Assembly: GCF_009727065.1 (NCBI RefSeq)
Contig: NZ_WNLP01000001.1
Coordinates: forward strand, 372,001 to 436,000
Origin: Bifidobacterium canis
GTDB lineage: Bacteria > Actinomycetota > Actinomycetes > Actinomycetales > Bifidobacteriaceae
Direction of reading: 5' to 3'
Length of the DNA: 64,000 bases
The translations under genes were made by a program, and so were the position numbers. Shown here piece after piece: positions 38,501 through 48,819 of this stretch (position 1 is the first letter of the stretch; the number at the start of each line of letters is the position of its first letter). The notes below the pieces were generated by a model, which saw only the letters and a list, made by a program, of their open reading frames with translations, did no database searches and was not told where the DNA came from.

Positions 38501-40787
38501 GGCGCCGACTGCGCAGAAGGTGCAGCTCGTCACCTACAAGAGCGCTGAAACCGCTAACGCGGCTGAAGACAAGGTCATCGACATGAAGCTCGGCGACAAG
38601 GGCGTGTGGTCCGTCACCGAGAAGGTGCCGACGAACACCGCCTACATCTACCGCGTCAGCTTCGCCAACGGCACCGTCAACGATTCCCCTGACCCGTATG
38701 CTCGTGCGGCCGTGGTCAACGGACGTCGTTCCGTGGTGCTTTCCACCGCGCAGACGACGGTGAAGGATTCCGGTCGCATGGCGCCGTTCACGAAGAACAC
38801 CGACGCCGTGATCGCCGAAACGCACATCCGCGATCTGACGAAGAACGCCAACTCCGGTGTTTCCGAGAACGAACGCGGCAAGTACCTCGGCATGATCGAA
38901 ACCGGCACGAAGAACTCCGAAGGCAAGTCCACCGGCGTGGACTACCTGAAGCAGCTCGGCATCACGCACGTGCAGATCCAGCCGATGTTCGACTATGCGA
39001 GCGTCGACGAGACGAAGCCGGAAACCGACAGCAACTACAACTGGGGTTACGATCCGGAGAACTACAACGTTCCTGAAGGCTCGTACTCCTCGAACGCCAG
39101 CGATCCGAAGACCCGCGTCGTCGAAGCGAAGGAAATGGTCAACGGCCTGCACAAGAACGGTCTGCGCGTCATCATGGACGTCGTGTACAACCACGTCGCC
39201 GACGTGAACACGAACGCGTTCAACCTGACGGTTCCGGGCTACTACTTCCGCTACCAGAACGGTTCGCTCGTCAACAACTCCGGTTGCGGCAACGACACCG
39301 CTTCCGAGCGTGCGATGATGCGCAAGTACATCGTTGATTCCGTCACCTATTGGGCGAAGGAATACAACATGGATGGCTTCCGCTTCGACCTGATGGGTCT
39401 GACCGACCTCGAAACGATGAAGGCCGTGCGCGCCGCGCTCGACAAGATCGATCCGTCGATCATCATCGTCGGCGAGGGTTGGGATATGAATTCCACGATG
39501 CCGAAGTCGCAGATGTCGATCCAGCCGAACGCCTACGAGCTCGACAACGGAACGTCCACTGTGGCGTTCTTCAACGACTCGATCCGCGACGGTCTCAAGG
39601 GCTCCGTGTTCTCCGCCACCGACACCGGTTTCGTCTCCGGCAAGCAGGGCACCGAGAAGCTCATCATGAACAACATGCTGGGCTGCCGTAACCTCGACAA
39701 CACCGCCGCAGGCGCCTTCTGCACGAACGGCAACGCGAACGCGAAGTACGCAAGCGCCAACCAGGTGGTGCAGTACGTCGAGATCCACGACAATCTGACG
39801 CTCAACGACAAGCTGGAGAAGTCGCTCTTCCAGGGCGATGACGCCTCGAAGCTGACCGATGCGCAGAAGAAGACCGAAATCGTCACCACCTCCAAGCTGG
39901 CGAACTCGGCTATCTTCCTCGCCAACGGCGTTTCCGAAATGCAGCTCGGCCAGGAGTTCCTGCGCACCAAGGGTGGCAACGACAACAGCTACAACGCTGG
40001 CGATAGCGTCAACGCCATCGATTGGGATCGACTCAACGATGCCGAATACGCCGATCATGCGCAGTACGTGCGCGATCTGATCGCCCTGCGCAAGAAGACC
40101 GCCGCGTTCCGCATCGCCGACTACAACGAGATCACGAAGAACTCGAAGGAGCTCAAGAGTGATAACGGCGTGGTGGCCTACGAGATCTCCGACGACAGCG
40201 GCACCTATGTGGTTGTGCTCAATAACAACAAGGCAACCGCAGATGTGCCGAACGTCAAGGCAGGCGAATACGGCGTGCTCGTGTCAAACGGCAAGACGTA
40301 CATGCACCCGGGCAAGACCGAGGCCGTTGCCGCTCGTGCCGCTTCGACCGGCGTCGACGCCTCGCAGGCGGGCTCCACGATCACCGTCAATGATGGCGAC
40401 AACGTTGTGGTGCCGGCGATGAGCGCAGTCGTGCTCGGACCGACTTCCGCGATGAAGAGCACCGATGAGCCGACAACGCCGACGAATCCGGACAATCCAG
40501 ATAACCCGGATCAGCCGACGACGCCAACCACTCCGACAAATCCGGAGAACCCGTCTCAGCCATCTCAGCCGGGCACTTCGGGTGAGAAGGGCAATGCGGG
40601 CGAGAAGAACAATGCCGGTGCCAAGAAGCCTAACGGTTCCACCTCCGCCAAGGTCAAGGAGAACGCTCCTGTGATCACGGCGATGGCTTCGACCGGTTCG
40701 CGCACCGCGCTGTTCATCGTCATGGCGGCAACGCTGCTCATGGCGGGTGCGATCATTGTGATCACGGTTCGTCGCCAACGCGACTAA
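35501..40787 (+). CDS. apuB: Secreted bifunctional amylopullulanase, frameshifted near the N-terminus
   Basis: Extracellular starch-degrading enzyme of 1761 residues (repaired). Signal peptide about 1-34; GH13 alpha-amylase domain (about 45-490) with GFRMDAVKH (nucleophile near 235), WIQEVIGN (acid/base near 270) and TNWDTA; starch-binding module about 545-640 (WDTVNIHYGHGDQW); two CBM41-like modules (LVVHYKAAADDPGRGVYMW; VDVTVHYNRSDGKYF); then the pullulanase half from about 980 with VIMDVVYNHV, GFRFDLMGL (near 1294), VGEGWDMN (near 1324) and EIHDNLT. A Pro/Asn-rich wall spacer and a C-terminal helix plus RRQRD suggest surface anchoring. The break is a C6 run at 35601-35606 where C5 restores VAAPTDTGSEQLPAKT; without the repair only a TTG at 35628 could start, losing the signal peptide. 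Confidence 0.93.
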
Positions 40788-40821
40788 CACAGTGAACCAC
40801 TGAACCGCTAGTTCAGTCACT

Positions 40822-40860
40822 ATGAATAGGGCGCATCCCATGTGGGTGCGCCCTATTCAT
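40822..40860 (+). terminator. apuB terminator
   Basis: Long inverted repeat ATGAATAGGGCGCA...TGCGCCCTATTCAT with a short inner TCCC/GGG pairing, 34 nt after the apuB stop, followed by TTGTG. Confidence 0.8.
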
Positions 40861-41034
40861 TTGTGTGACGTTACATTGTTTATATGTCGTTTTTACATGA
40901 ACGTAGACGTGGATCTATTCATCGACATACCTGCTAAATCGGTTGTACAAAGTGAGTCATGCGCTCAGCTACTGCGGTGCGATACAGTGGGAAGTACACA
41001 GATTTTATAGTGAAGTGACGGAGCGGCAGAAGAC

Positions 41035-42627
41035 ATGACGAAGAAAAACCATGCGGTCACACGTTCGATCGCTGTACTCGCATGCTCAGCCATGATCATT
41101 CCAGTGGTGTCGGCGTGCGGGGCGAGGGATACCGGCAGTGCGGAATTGCCGAAGAAGACCGATGTGCAGGTAATCGCATTTCAACAGACGTGGAATTCGA
41201 TCGCCAAGGAGTGCACGAACACGTATGGGCCCGAGGGAGTGGCATACGTGGAGATCTCGCCCCCGCAGGAGTCGATCAAGGGTACGCAGTGGTGGACAAG
41301 CTATCAGCCGGTCAGCTATAAGTTGGATTCAAAACTCGGTACAGAGGCAGAGTTTAAGAATATGATCTCGCAGTGCAAAGCCGCGGGTGTGGGCATCATC
41401 GCCGATGTCGTGCTCAACCAGACCACCGGCACGGATTCGTCAAACGGTGTGCAGACCGGCGTAGCGGGAACGAAATACAATGCGAGCACTGGCTGGTACC
41501 CGGGATTCACCGGCAGTGATGACCAGTATCCGCAAGGATTGAATGCCTCCGACTTCCATGATTATGAGAACGGTGCCGCGATCTCCGACTACAACGACCA
41601 GCAGGAGGTGCAGGAAGGCCGCCTGAGCTCGATGTGGGACTTCAACACGTCGTCGGCGAAAGTGCAAGACATTCAATCCGACTATTTGGCGACGCTGTGG
41701 AAGCTGGGCATACGCGCATTCCGCATGGACGCCGTCAAACACATCAAGAACACCGATATGGCAGCCATAAAAGCCCAGATGGCGAAGAAGGTGGGCGTCT
41801 CCGCCGATGAGATCTACTGGATTCAGGAGGTCATCGGCAATGCGGGGGAGGCGAAAGGTATCCAGCCGAGCAACTATTTCGACACCGGCACCGTCACCCA
41901 ATTCGCCTACATGAGCAATCTGACGACGAATCTGCGCGGCAGCATCAACGGATTGTCTGACCTGAATGAACGGTTGGGCAGCACGAAACGCAACCCGTAT
42001 GCGATCCCCACAAAGCTGGCGAATGTATTCGTCACAAACTGGGACACCGCCAGAAACGGACAGGCGATCACCTATAAGGACGGCAAGACCTATCAACTGG
42101 CCAACGCATTCTCGCTCGCCTATGACTACGGCACGCCACGACTGCTGTCTGACTACAAGTTCACCGACAACGATGCCGGTGCGCCGGGCGCCACTGATAC
42201 GAAGGTGCCCGACGTGGATTTCAACACGGCATGCGCTACAAACAGCGGCGACTGGAACTGCCAGCAAAGGTGGACGTCCACGCGCGGCATGGTCGCGTTC
42301 CACAACTACGTGCACGGCACCACGGTGAGCGGATGGCAGGAGGCCAACGAGAACGTGGTCGCCTTCTCTCGCGGAGCCAAGGGTTTCATCGCCATCAACA
42401 ATTCAGCTAGCAGTGCGGATGTGGAGTTCACCACTGACATGCCGGACGGCGAATACTGCGACGTGTATGCTACGCAGGATTGCTCGAAGACGGTGAAGGT
42501 GCGCAAGAGCAAGGTGAAGACGACGGTGCCGGCGCAATCGGCGATCGCGATCTACGCCGGATCCACGGCGAAAACGCACCCGGCATCCACGGTGGCCGTC
42601 GATCCAAGCACGCCCAGCGACGAGTAA
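41035..42627 (+). CDS. Lipoprotein alpha-amylase (GH13), partial paralogue of ApuB
   Basis: 530-residue alpha-amylase. The N-terminus TRSIAVLACSAMIIPVVSACG is a lipoprotein signal with the lipobox ending SAC, so the enzyme should be tethered to the outer face of the membrane. The GH13 domain is nearly identical in sequence to the amylase part of the upstream apuB (both contain TDVQVIAFQQTWNS-type and FRMDAVKHI motifs) and stops at HPASTVAVDPSTPSDE, the point where apuB continues into its binding modules. Catalytic residues are kept: FRMDAVKH, WIQEVIGN, TNWDTA. It has no starch-binding module. It probably arose by tandem duplication of the 5' third of apuB with a new signal. Confidence 0.92.
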   Translation: MTKKNHAVTRSIAVLACSAMIIPVVSACGARDTGSAELPKKTDVQVIAFQQTWNSIAKECTNTYGPEGVAYVEISPPQESIKGTQWWTSYQPVSYKLDSKLGTEAEFKNMISQCKAAGVGIIADVVLNQTTGTDSSNGVQTGVAGTKYNASTGWYPGFTGSDDQYPQGLNASDFHDYENGAAISDYNDQQEVQEGRLSSMWDFNTSSAKVQDIQSDYLATLWKLGIRAFRMDAVKHIKNTDMAAIKAQMAKKVGVSADEIYWIQEVIGNAGEAKGIQPSNYFDTGTVTQFAYMSNLTTNLRGSINGLSDLNERLGSTKRNPYAIPTKLANVFVTNWDTARNGQAITYKDGKTYQLANAFSLAYDYGTPRLLSDYKFTDNDAGAPGATDTKVPDVDFNTACATNSGDWNCQQRWTSTRGMVAFHNYVHGTTVSGWQEANENVVAFSRGAKGFIAINNSASSADVEFTTDMPDGEYCDVYATQDCSKTVKVRKSKVKTTVPAQSAIAIYAGSTAKTHPASTVAVDPSTPSDE

Positions 42628-42801
42628 CGGTCTACTCGAAATCGGTGAAAAACCAAGGATGCTACGCATCGTAGCAGCCTGAATCGTTGATGTCAGCGGT
42701 CGTTGCTTGCATGGCTCGATCTGGATTTCGTACGGTTACGGCAACACCCACGCATTCCAACGGGACGCACTGGAACCGTAACCGAACGAAAGACACGAAT
42801 C

Positions 42802-43635
42802 ATGGCACATCGCATCAACGCGCTACACACCACTCGCCGGCAATGGCATGCAACAGGGCGAAACGCTTTCCACGACGACGTGATCATCCAAGCCCAAGGG
42901 CTTACGACGACAATCAGCGCGGGGAAGCGCGAGCAGACCGTGCTCGCGAACCTGGACGTCACCATCCGCCGAGGTGACTTCACCGTCATCATGGGTCCCT
43001 CCGGCGCCGGAAAATCGACGCTGCTCTACGCGCTCGCTGGGCTCGACCGTCCCAGCTGCGGGCGCATCACATTCGCCGGTGAAGACATCATGGCGATGCG
43101 CGACGATGATCTCGCACGATTCCGCCGCACAAACTGCGGCTTCGTGTTCCAACAGAACCAGTTGCTCGAGTCGATGAGCCTGATGGACAACGCCATCGTC
43201 GCCGGCGCGCTCACCACCGGTTCCACGAAGACCATAGCAGCCAAAGCACGTGAACTGTTCTCCATGGTCAACATCGACGAGGCCACGCAACACCGCAGCG
43301 TCAGTCAGGTATCCGGCGGCGAGGCGCAACGCGCCAGCATCGTACGGGCGCTCATCAACGAACCAGAACTCGTATTCGCCGACGAACTGACCGGCGCGCT
43401 CAACTCGCAGAACGCCAAAGCCGTGCTGGACATATTCTCGCGCATGCACGAACGCGGCCAGAGCATCGTTATGGTCACACACGACAGGCATTCCGCCTTG
43501 CGCGGCAACCGTGTGCTGTACCTGCGCGACGGAGCGATCCAAGGTGAATGCGATCTGGGTGCTCATGACGGCGCTAAACCATACGGCGAGCGCGAACATG
43601 CACTCGCCATGTTCCTCGACGAGATGGGATGGTGA
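42802..43635 (+). CDS. ABC transporter ATP-binding protein (MacB/LolD type)
   Basis: 277-residue ATPase of the type that pairs with FtsX-like permeases. Walker A MGPSGAGKSTLLYAL, Q-loop FVFQQNQLLESM, signature VSGGEAQRASIVRAL, Walker B ELVFADELTGALN and switch His VMVTHDRHS are all intact. The start is ATG 42802 (MAHRINALHTTRRQ); no strong ribosome binding site is seen, so a later start is possible. Its stop overlaps the permease start (ATGGTGA), showing coupling. The substrate is unknown; such systems export lipids or peptides or act as antimicrobial-peptide sensors. Confidence 0.9.
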   Translation: MAHRINALHTTRRQWHATGRNAFHDDVIIQAQGLTTTISAGKREQTVLANLDVTIRRGDFTVIMGPSGAGKSTLLYALAGLDRPSCGRITFAGEDIMAMRDDDLARFRRTNCGFVFQQNQLLESMSLMDNAIVAGALTTGSTKTIAAKARELFSMVNIDEATQHRSVSQVSGGEAQRASIVRALINEPELVFADELTGALNSQNAKAVLDIFSRMHERGQSIVMVTHDRHSALRGNRVLYLRDGAIQGECDLGAHDGAKPYGEREHALAMFLDEMGW

Positions 43636-45969
43636 CTGGCATGCATACGCTCATAACCAACCAATGGCGCACCAGCCGCAGCTCGTTCATCGGCATCGGC
43701 ATCATCCTCGTCATCGCGGCGTGCATGCTCAATACTGCACTCACACTGTTGCTCGAAGTGGATCGTCAATACGATGAGCGCTCACAGCAACTGCATACAG
43801 CGCAGATCGTCGCCATCGCCCCACGTTCAGCAGCAACGGCCGGTCTGCTGGGAGACTTGCAAGCCATCAGCGGAGTTGCACAGGTGGACGCACAGGACGC
43901 CGTGCTCGCCGACGCGACCATCCGTGATTTCCGCGGCACCGACTTCACTATCCGCACGCTCGTCTTCAACGCCGATGCCACGCGCACGCTCAACCGATTC
44001 GAGACGGTGCAACGTTTCGAAGCCACGCAGTCCGCGGACGTTGCCGTCAACATCAACCAATACATCGCGCAGTTCGGCGAATACCAGCCGGGCGACACCA
44101 TTACCATGAGTATTGACGGGCAAGACCACACCATGCGAGTCGGCAACGTCATCGAGGAGATGGAATTCGGCAACGCCGGATCCGGCATCCTCGTCGTCAC
44201 TATGCCACAGGCGGGTTTCGAAGCATTCATACACGATCATGCAACCCAACAAGTGGTCGACTACGCCATCGCAGTGGAGCCGGAAGCCGACATCAGCACC
44301 GCACGTCAATCAGTCGAACAAGCGTTCGATAGCCATGATGTGCGGAACGTGAGCATCCACGACGCGGACACCGTGCGGGGAGTACGCACCATGGTCAGCC
44401 AACTCATCGTGCTCGTCCTGATCGCATTCGCCGTGCTCATCACCATCGTCAGCTTGGCATTATGCACGTTCCACATCGCCAACACCATTGACAAGGAGCT
44501 CGCGACCATGGGCATCCTCAAAGCGCTCGGCTACACCAGCCCGATGATCGAACATGCCATCATTACCCCTTACCTGATCACCTGCCTGTGCGCCACGCTG
44601 CTGGGCTCCGCATTGAGTACCATCCTCACACCGGTGCTTGGCACGCTGATCGCCTTGCAATCCGGATTCAGCTTCCATGCCGCCATCTCGCCGGCTGCGT
44701 GGATCGTCACGCTGCTCTGCCTCTCCGGTATCACACTGCTGTTCGCCACCCTCGGCGTGCGTCGCGTCCGTTCGATTCAGCCAATCGAAGCGGTACGTGG
44801 CAACGCAGCGGGCCGCGCGCAACACATTGTATGGCCGCTGACGCGCATGCCGGGCAATGCGCCCATCGCCATCGCGCTCCAACAAGCTGGCAGCGCCCCG
44901 GCACGCAACACGCTCATCACCATCATCACCGCCAGCGCAACGCTCTTGCTCGCCTTCTGCGCCACGTTGTTCTACAACGCGACGACGAAGCCGAACAACC
45001 TCTACAACACACTCTCCACCGAAACACCGCAGATCACCCTCACCCCAACAGCAGGGCACACGCAGGAGATGGCCGACGCCGCGGCGCACACGCCGGGAAT
45101 ACACGCCGTCATCGAATACACCACCACGCGCATCGATCTCGACGGAACGCCGACACCCACCTTCGTCAGCAACGACTTCTCGGCAGCCGTCAACGACATC
45201 CACTATCAGGGGCGCCACCCGCGCACGGCGCAGGAAATCGCCATAGGATCCGCCCTCGCCGACACACACCCCATCGGCACGAACATCAACGCGACTCTTG
45301 ACGACACCACTCGCACATACACCATCGTCGGATACATCCAAAGCGTCAACGACGGCGGAACGGCATGCGAACTGACCAACGCAGGTTATACGCGGCTCGC
45401 CCCAGCCTTCGCCGACCAGCCCCATACGCTGTACATCTACTGCGACGAGCACAACACGGACAGCATCATGAACACACTCAGCACAACCCATGCCGCGCAC
45501 ATCTCCGCCATCGCCAACACGCAAACCATGCGCACCATCACCCAACAGATGTACGGAACGCTCATGGCGGCGGTCGGCATCGGCATCACCGCCATAGCCC
45601 TGCTGCTCACGGCGCTTGCACTGATGATGACGGTACGCACCACACTCACACGGGAACGCCACATGCATGGCATCCTCAAAACACTCGGTTACAGCAGCAA
45701 GCAGCTTATCGGCCGGACAGCAGCCAAACTCCTGCCCGCCACCATCACGGGAGCACTTATTGGAACCGTTATCGCATTGCTCGCCACAGAAGCCGATCTT
45801 CAACACGCTCCTCGCACTCGTCGGCGTCATGCGCAGCCAATTCGAGACACCAATAGCGGTCATCATCATAATCTCGCTATTCTTGGTGCTCATCCAATTC
45901 ACGCTCACACTCGCCTTCGCCACACCGATCAAGCACATCAGCCCACGCTCACTCATCACCAGCGACTAA
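43629..45969 (+). CDS. FtsX/MacB-like ABC permease, frameshifted near the 3' end
   Basis: About 779-residue permease with two FtsX domains: an N-terminal helix (FIGIGIILVIAACMLNTAL), a large extracellular domain, three helices near residues 250-390 (VLVLIAFAVLITIVSLAL onward), then a second set (MAAVGIGITAIALLLTAL). Near the end the frame changes between 45783 and 45792: after GTVIALLAT the sensible sequence KPIFNTLLALVGVMRSQFET and the final helix ending in ISPRSLITSD lie in the other frame. The net change is one extra or two missing bases and it is not in a homopolymer, unlike the other breaks here. It partners the preceding ATPase. Confidence 0.82.
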
Positions 45970-45991
45970 TCACCCGACAGGAGCCGACACC

Positions 45992-46858
45992 ATGGAATTC
46001 GCGGACCAGCTCAAAACGCTACGCAAACAGGCGGGACTCTCGCAGGAACAACTCGCCAACCGCATCTATGTCTCCCGTCAAGCCATCACCAAATGGGAGA
46101 ACGGAGCCGGCAGACCGGAAATTGAAAACCTCATCGCGCTCGCCGACGCCTTCGCTGTCAGTATGGACACCTTGCTAGGCATCACCGGAACGCAGAACAG
46201 CGGTAGCAACAGCGGATTCCGGTACGAGAACACCATTCACTGCGATATCGACGGCACCAAGCACTTCGACATCGACTGCGGATCACTCTACTCATGCACG
46301 ATCCGCGCGTACGATGGCGAACAACTGCGCATACGCATCGCATCAAACACCATTGCCAACCTCGCCCAGCACATCAAAACCAGCATCGACGACGGCCGCA
46401 AACGCATCGATGTCGCTATCAAACGCGGCGCCGGCATCAGCGAGACTCTTGCCAAGGAAGATGTCAGTGTATTCCTGTGGATGCCGCAACGCTACTTGGC
46501 AACAATGGAATGCGCGGCGAAAGCGACCGAGATGAGCGTGCGCGCAATCTCTTGCGAAGAGCTGGAACTCGACATTCGCACCCAAACACTGCGGCTGGAA
46601 GACGCGCATGGGCACGTGGAGATCAACTGCAACCTCGACATGGAAATCGACTGCGCGACGCTCGACGGCAGAATCGACATCAACCAGCTGTCAGCCACAT
46701 CACACATGACCGTGCCGAAGAATGTGCCAGTGGCGTTGCAGACTCGAGGCATACACACGCGGACGATCGCCGGTACGGGAGTGCATAACGATGAGAACGC
46801 GCCGAACATCATTGAACTCAATGGCATGAACAGCGAGCTCATAGTGGACGTTCGCTAG
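45992..46858 (+). CDS. Xre-family regulator with C-terminal beta-repeat domain
   Basis: 288 residues. Residues 1-65 are a classical helix-turn-helix (MEFADQLKTLRKQAGLSQEQ; VSRQAITKWENGAGRPEIENL). The rest (about 85-288) is beta-rich with regularly spaced strands (for example YENTIHCDIDGTKHFDIDCG, LELDIRTQTLRLEDAHGHVE, DGRIDINQLSATSHM), resembling the DUF4097/adhesin-like beta-solenoid found in bacterial regulators and membrane-stress proteins. No transmembrane helix. It begins 22 nt after the ABC permease and is likely in its operon, perhaps controlling it in response to envelope signals; the ligand is unknown. Confidence 0.8.
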   Translation: MEFADQLKTLRKQAGLSQEQLANRIYVSRQAITKWENGAGRPEIENLIALADAFAVSMDTLLGITGTQNSGSNSGFRYENTIHCDIDGTKHFDIDCGSLYSCTIRAYDGEQLRIRIASNTIANLAQHIKTSIDDGRKRIDVAIKRGAGISETLAKEDVSVFLWMPQRYLATMECAAKATEMSVRAISCEELELDIRTQTLRLEDAHGHVEINCNLDMEIDCATLDGRIDINQLSATSHMTVPKNVPVALQTRGIHTRTIAGTGVHNDENAPNIIELNGMNSELIVDVR

Positions 46859-46978
46859 GGGATAAGAGGCGCTCGAACGAGCCCGCAGAAAACAACGTGT
46901 TTCTCAACGGTGAGTCGTCAGGTGCTGCCGTGTCGGAACAGCGCGTCATGTCACGGCGGAGCGATACTATGAAGCTCC

Positions 46979-48664
46979 ATGGTTAGAAGACAACATGGCA
47001 ATTCTCAAGAACACGTCACCAAGCATATTTTCGTCACCGGCGGCGTTGTTTCCTCCCTCGGTAAAGGTCTTACCGCCTCCTCTCTTGGTCGTCTGCTGCG
47101 CAGTCGGGGCATCAAAGTTCTGCAGCAGAAACTCGACCCTTATATCAACGTCGACCCGGGTACGATGAACCCGTTCCAGCACGGCGAAGTCTATGTGACC
47201 GAAGACGGCGCCGAAACCGATCTCGACATCGGCCACTACGAGCGTTTCCTCGACGTCTTCCTCTCACAGAAGGCGAACGTCACCACCGGTCAGATCTATC
47301 AGGAAGTGCTGCGCAAGGAACGCGCCGGCGAATATCTCGGCCAGTGCGTGCAGGTGATCCCTCACATCACGAACGAGATCAAGTCCCGCATGCGTGCACA
47401 GGCTTCCGATGACGTCGACGTGATCATCACCGAAATCGGCGGCACTGTAGGCGACATCGAATCGCAGCCGTTCCTCGAAGCGGCGCGTGAAGTGCGTCGT
47501 GATCTCGGCCCTGAGAACTGCATGTTCGTGCACGTTTCCCTGGTGCCATACATCGCCGCAGCACATGAGCTCAAGACGAAGCCGACCCAACATTCCGTCA
47601 TGATGCTGCGTCAGCTTGGCATCTCGCCAGACGCGCTCGTACTGAGGAGCGACCGCCCGCTCACGCAGGCGATCAAAGACAAGATCTCGCTGATGTGCGA
47701 TGTAGATTCCGAAGGCGTCGTCAACTGTGTGGACGCTCCAAGCATCTACGACGTGCCGAAGATCCTGTTCGACGAAGGTCTCGACGCATATGTCGTTCGC
47801 GAACTCGGCCTGCCGTTCCACGATGTCGACTGGGACGAATGGGAGGATCTGCTCGAGCGCGTGCACCACCCGAAGCACGAGGTCAACGTGGCGATCGTTG
47901 GCAAATACATCGACCTGCCAGACGCCTACCTCTCTGTCACCGAGGCCATCAAAGCCGGCGGCTTCGCCAACTGGGCCAAGGTCAACGTCAAGTGGGTCGC
48001 GGCAGATCTGTGCGAAACGGAAGAGGGTGCTGCGGCTGCATTGAACAACGTCGATGGCATCGTCATTCCAGGTGGTTTCGGCATTCGTGGCATCGACGGC
48101 AAGATCGGTGCATTGCGTTATGCGCGCGAGCACAAGCTTCCTGCACTGGGTCTGTGCCTTGGTCTGCAGTCGATGGTCATTGAATACGCCCGCGACGTGC
48201 TCGGCTTGGAAGACGCTAACTCCTCCGAATTCGATCCGGATTGCGCAAACCCGGTGATCGCGACAATGGAAGAGCAGAAAGACATCGTTGCCGGCAAGGG
48301 CGATATGGGTCACACAATGCGTCTGGGCTCCTACCCGGCCGAGCTGCTTGAGGACTCGTTGGTCGCCAAGCTGTATGGCACCACGCATGTGACCGAACGA
48401 CATCGCCACCGTTACGAGGTGAACGTGGCCTACAAGGACCGCTTGCGTGAAAACGGTCTGGTCATCTCCGGCCAAAGCCCGGACGGCGAACTCACCGAAT
48501 TCGTGGAATTGCCGCAAGACGTGCATCCGTTCTACGTGGCAACACAGGCACACCCTGAATTCAAATCGCGCCCGACCAAGCCGCATCCGCTTTTCGCCGG
48601 ACTCGTCAAGGCCGCGTTGGATCATCAGGCTGAACGCGAGGCACGCACCGCGAACATCGACTGA
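46979..48664 (+). CDS. pyrG: CTP synthase
   Basis: Aminates UTP to CTP using glutamine and ATP. The synthetase domain (about 1-280) starts [22 protein letters not shown] with the P-loop-like [32 protein letters not shown] and [21 protein letters not shown]; the glutaminase domain has the nucleophile Cys in [14 protein letters not shown] and the His/Glu in [12 protein letters not shown]. 561 residues, full length. ATG 46979 is used because the family N-terminus in bifidobacteria begins this way; the ribosome binding site is weak (GGAGCG about 20 nt upstream). Confidence 0.96.
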   Translation: MVRRQHGNSQEHVTKHIFVTGGVVSSLGKGLTASSLGRLLRSRGIKVLQQKLDPYINVDPGTMNPFQHGEVYVTEDGAETDLDIGHYERFLDVFLSQKANVTTGQIYQEVLRKERAGEYLGQCVQVIPHITNEIKSRMRAQASDDVDVIITEIGGTVGDIESQPFLEAAREVRRDLGPENCMFVHVSLVPYIAAAHELKTKPTQHSVMMLRQLGISPDALVLRSDRPLTQAIKDKISLMCDVDSEGVVNCVDAPSIYDVPKILFDEGLDAYVVRELGLPFHDVDWDEWEDLLERVHHPKHEVNVAIVGKYIDLPDAYLSVTEAIKAGGFANWAKVNVKWVAADLCETEEGAAAALNNVDGIVIPGGFGIRGIDGKIGALRYAREHKLPALGLCLGLQSMVIEYARDVLGLEDANSSEFDPDCANPVIATMEEQKDIVAGKGDMGHTMRLGSYPAELLEDSLVAKLYGTTHVTERHRHRYEVNVAYKDRLRENGLVISGQSPDGELTEFVELPQDVHPFYVATQAHPEFKSRPTKPHPLFAGLVKAALDHQAEREARTANID

Positions 48665-48724
48665 TTGTGCACGCGATAGGCAGATGCGAATCGCATGCCT
48701 GATTCGAGTGTGAAGAATGCTCAA

Positions 48725-48763
48725 AACATGGCCATGAACTCTTTTCTCGTTCATGGCCATGTT
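48725..48763 (+). terminator. Hairpin after pyrG
   Basis: Perfect 15-bp inverted repeat AACATGGCCATGAAC / GTTCATGGCCATGTT with a 9-nt pyrimidine-rich loop. No long T tract follows. Confidence 0.65.
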
Positions 48764-48819
48764 GCATAATATGCAAAGACCCGTGTGCACAAGAAGGGCC
48801 AGTATTTTCAAGGAGAACC

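Noticed and set aside
37830-40058. 742-codon open frame antisense to apuB
   Set aside because: Val/Asp/Gly-rich shadow caused by codon bias of apuB on the other strand.
42655-42677. Small palindrome GCTACGCATCGTAGC after the lipoprotein amylase gene
   Set aside because: Six-bp stem without a T tract; too weak to call a terminator.
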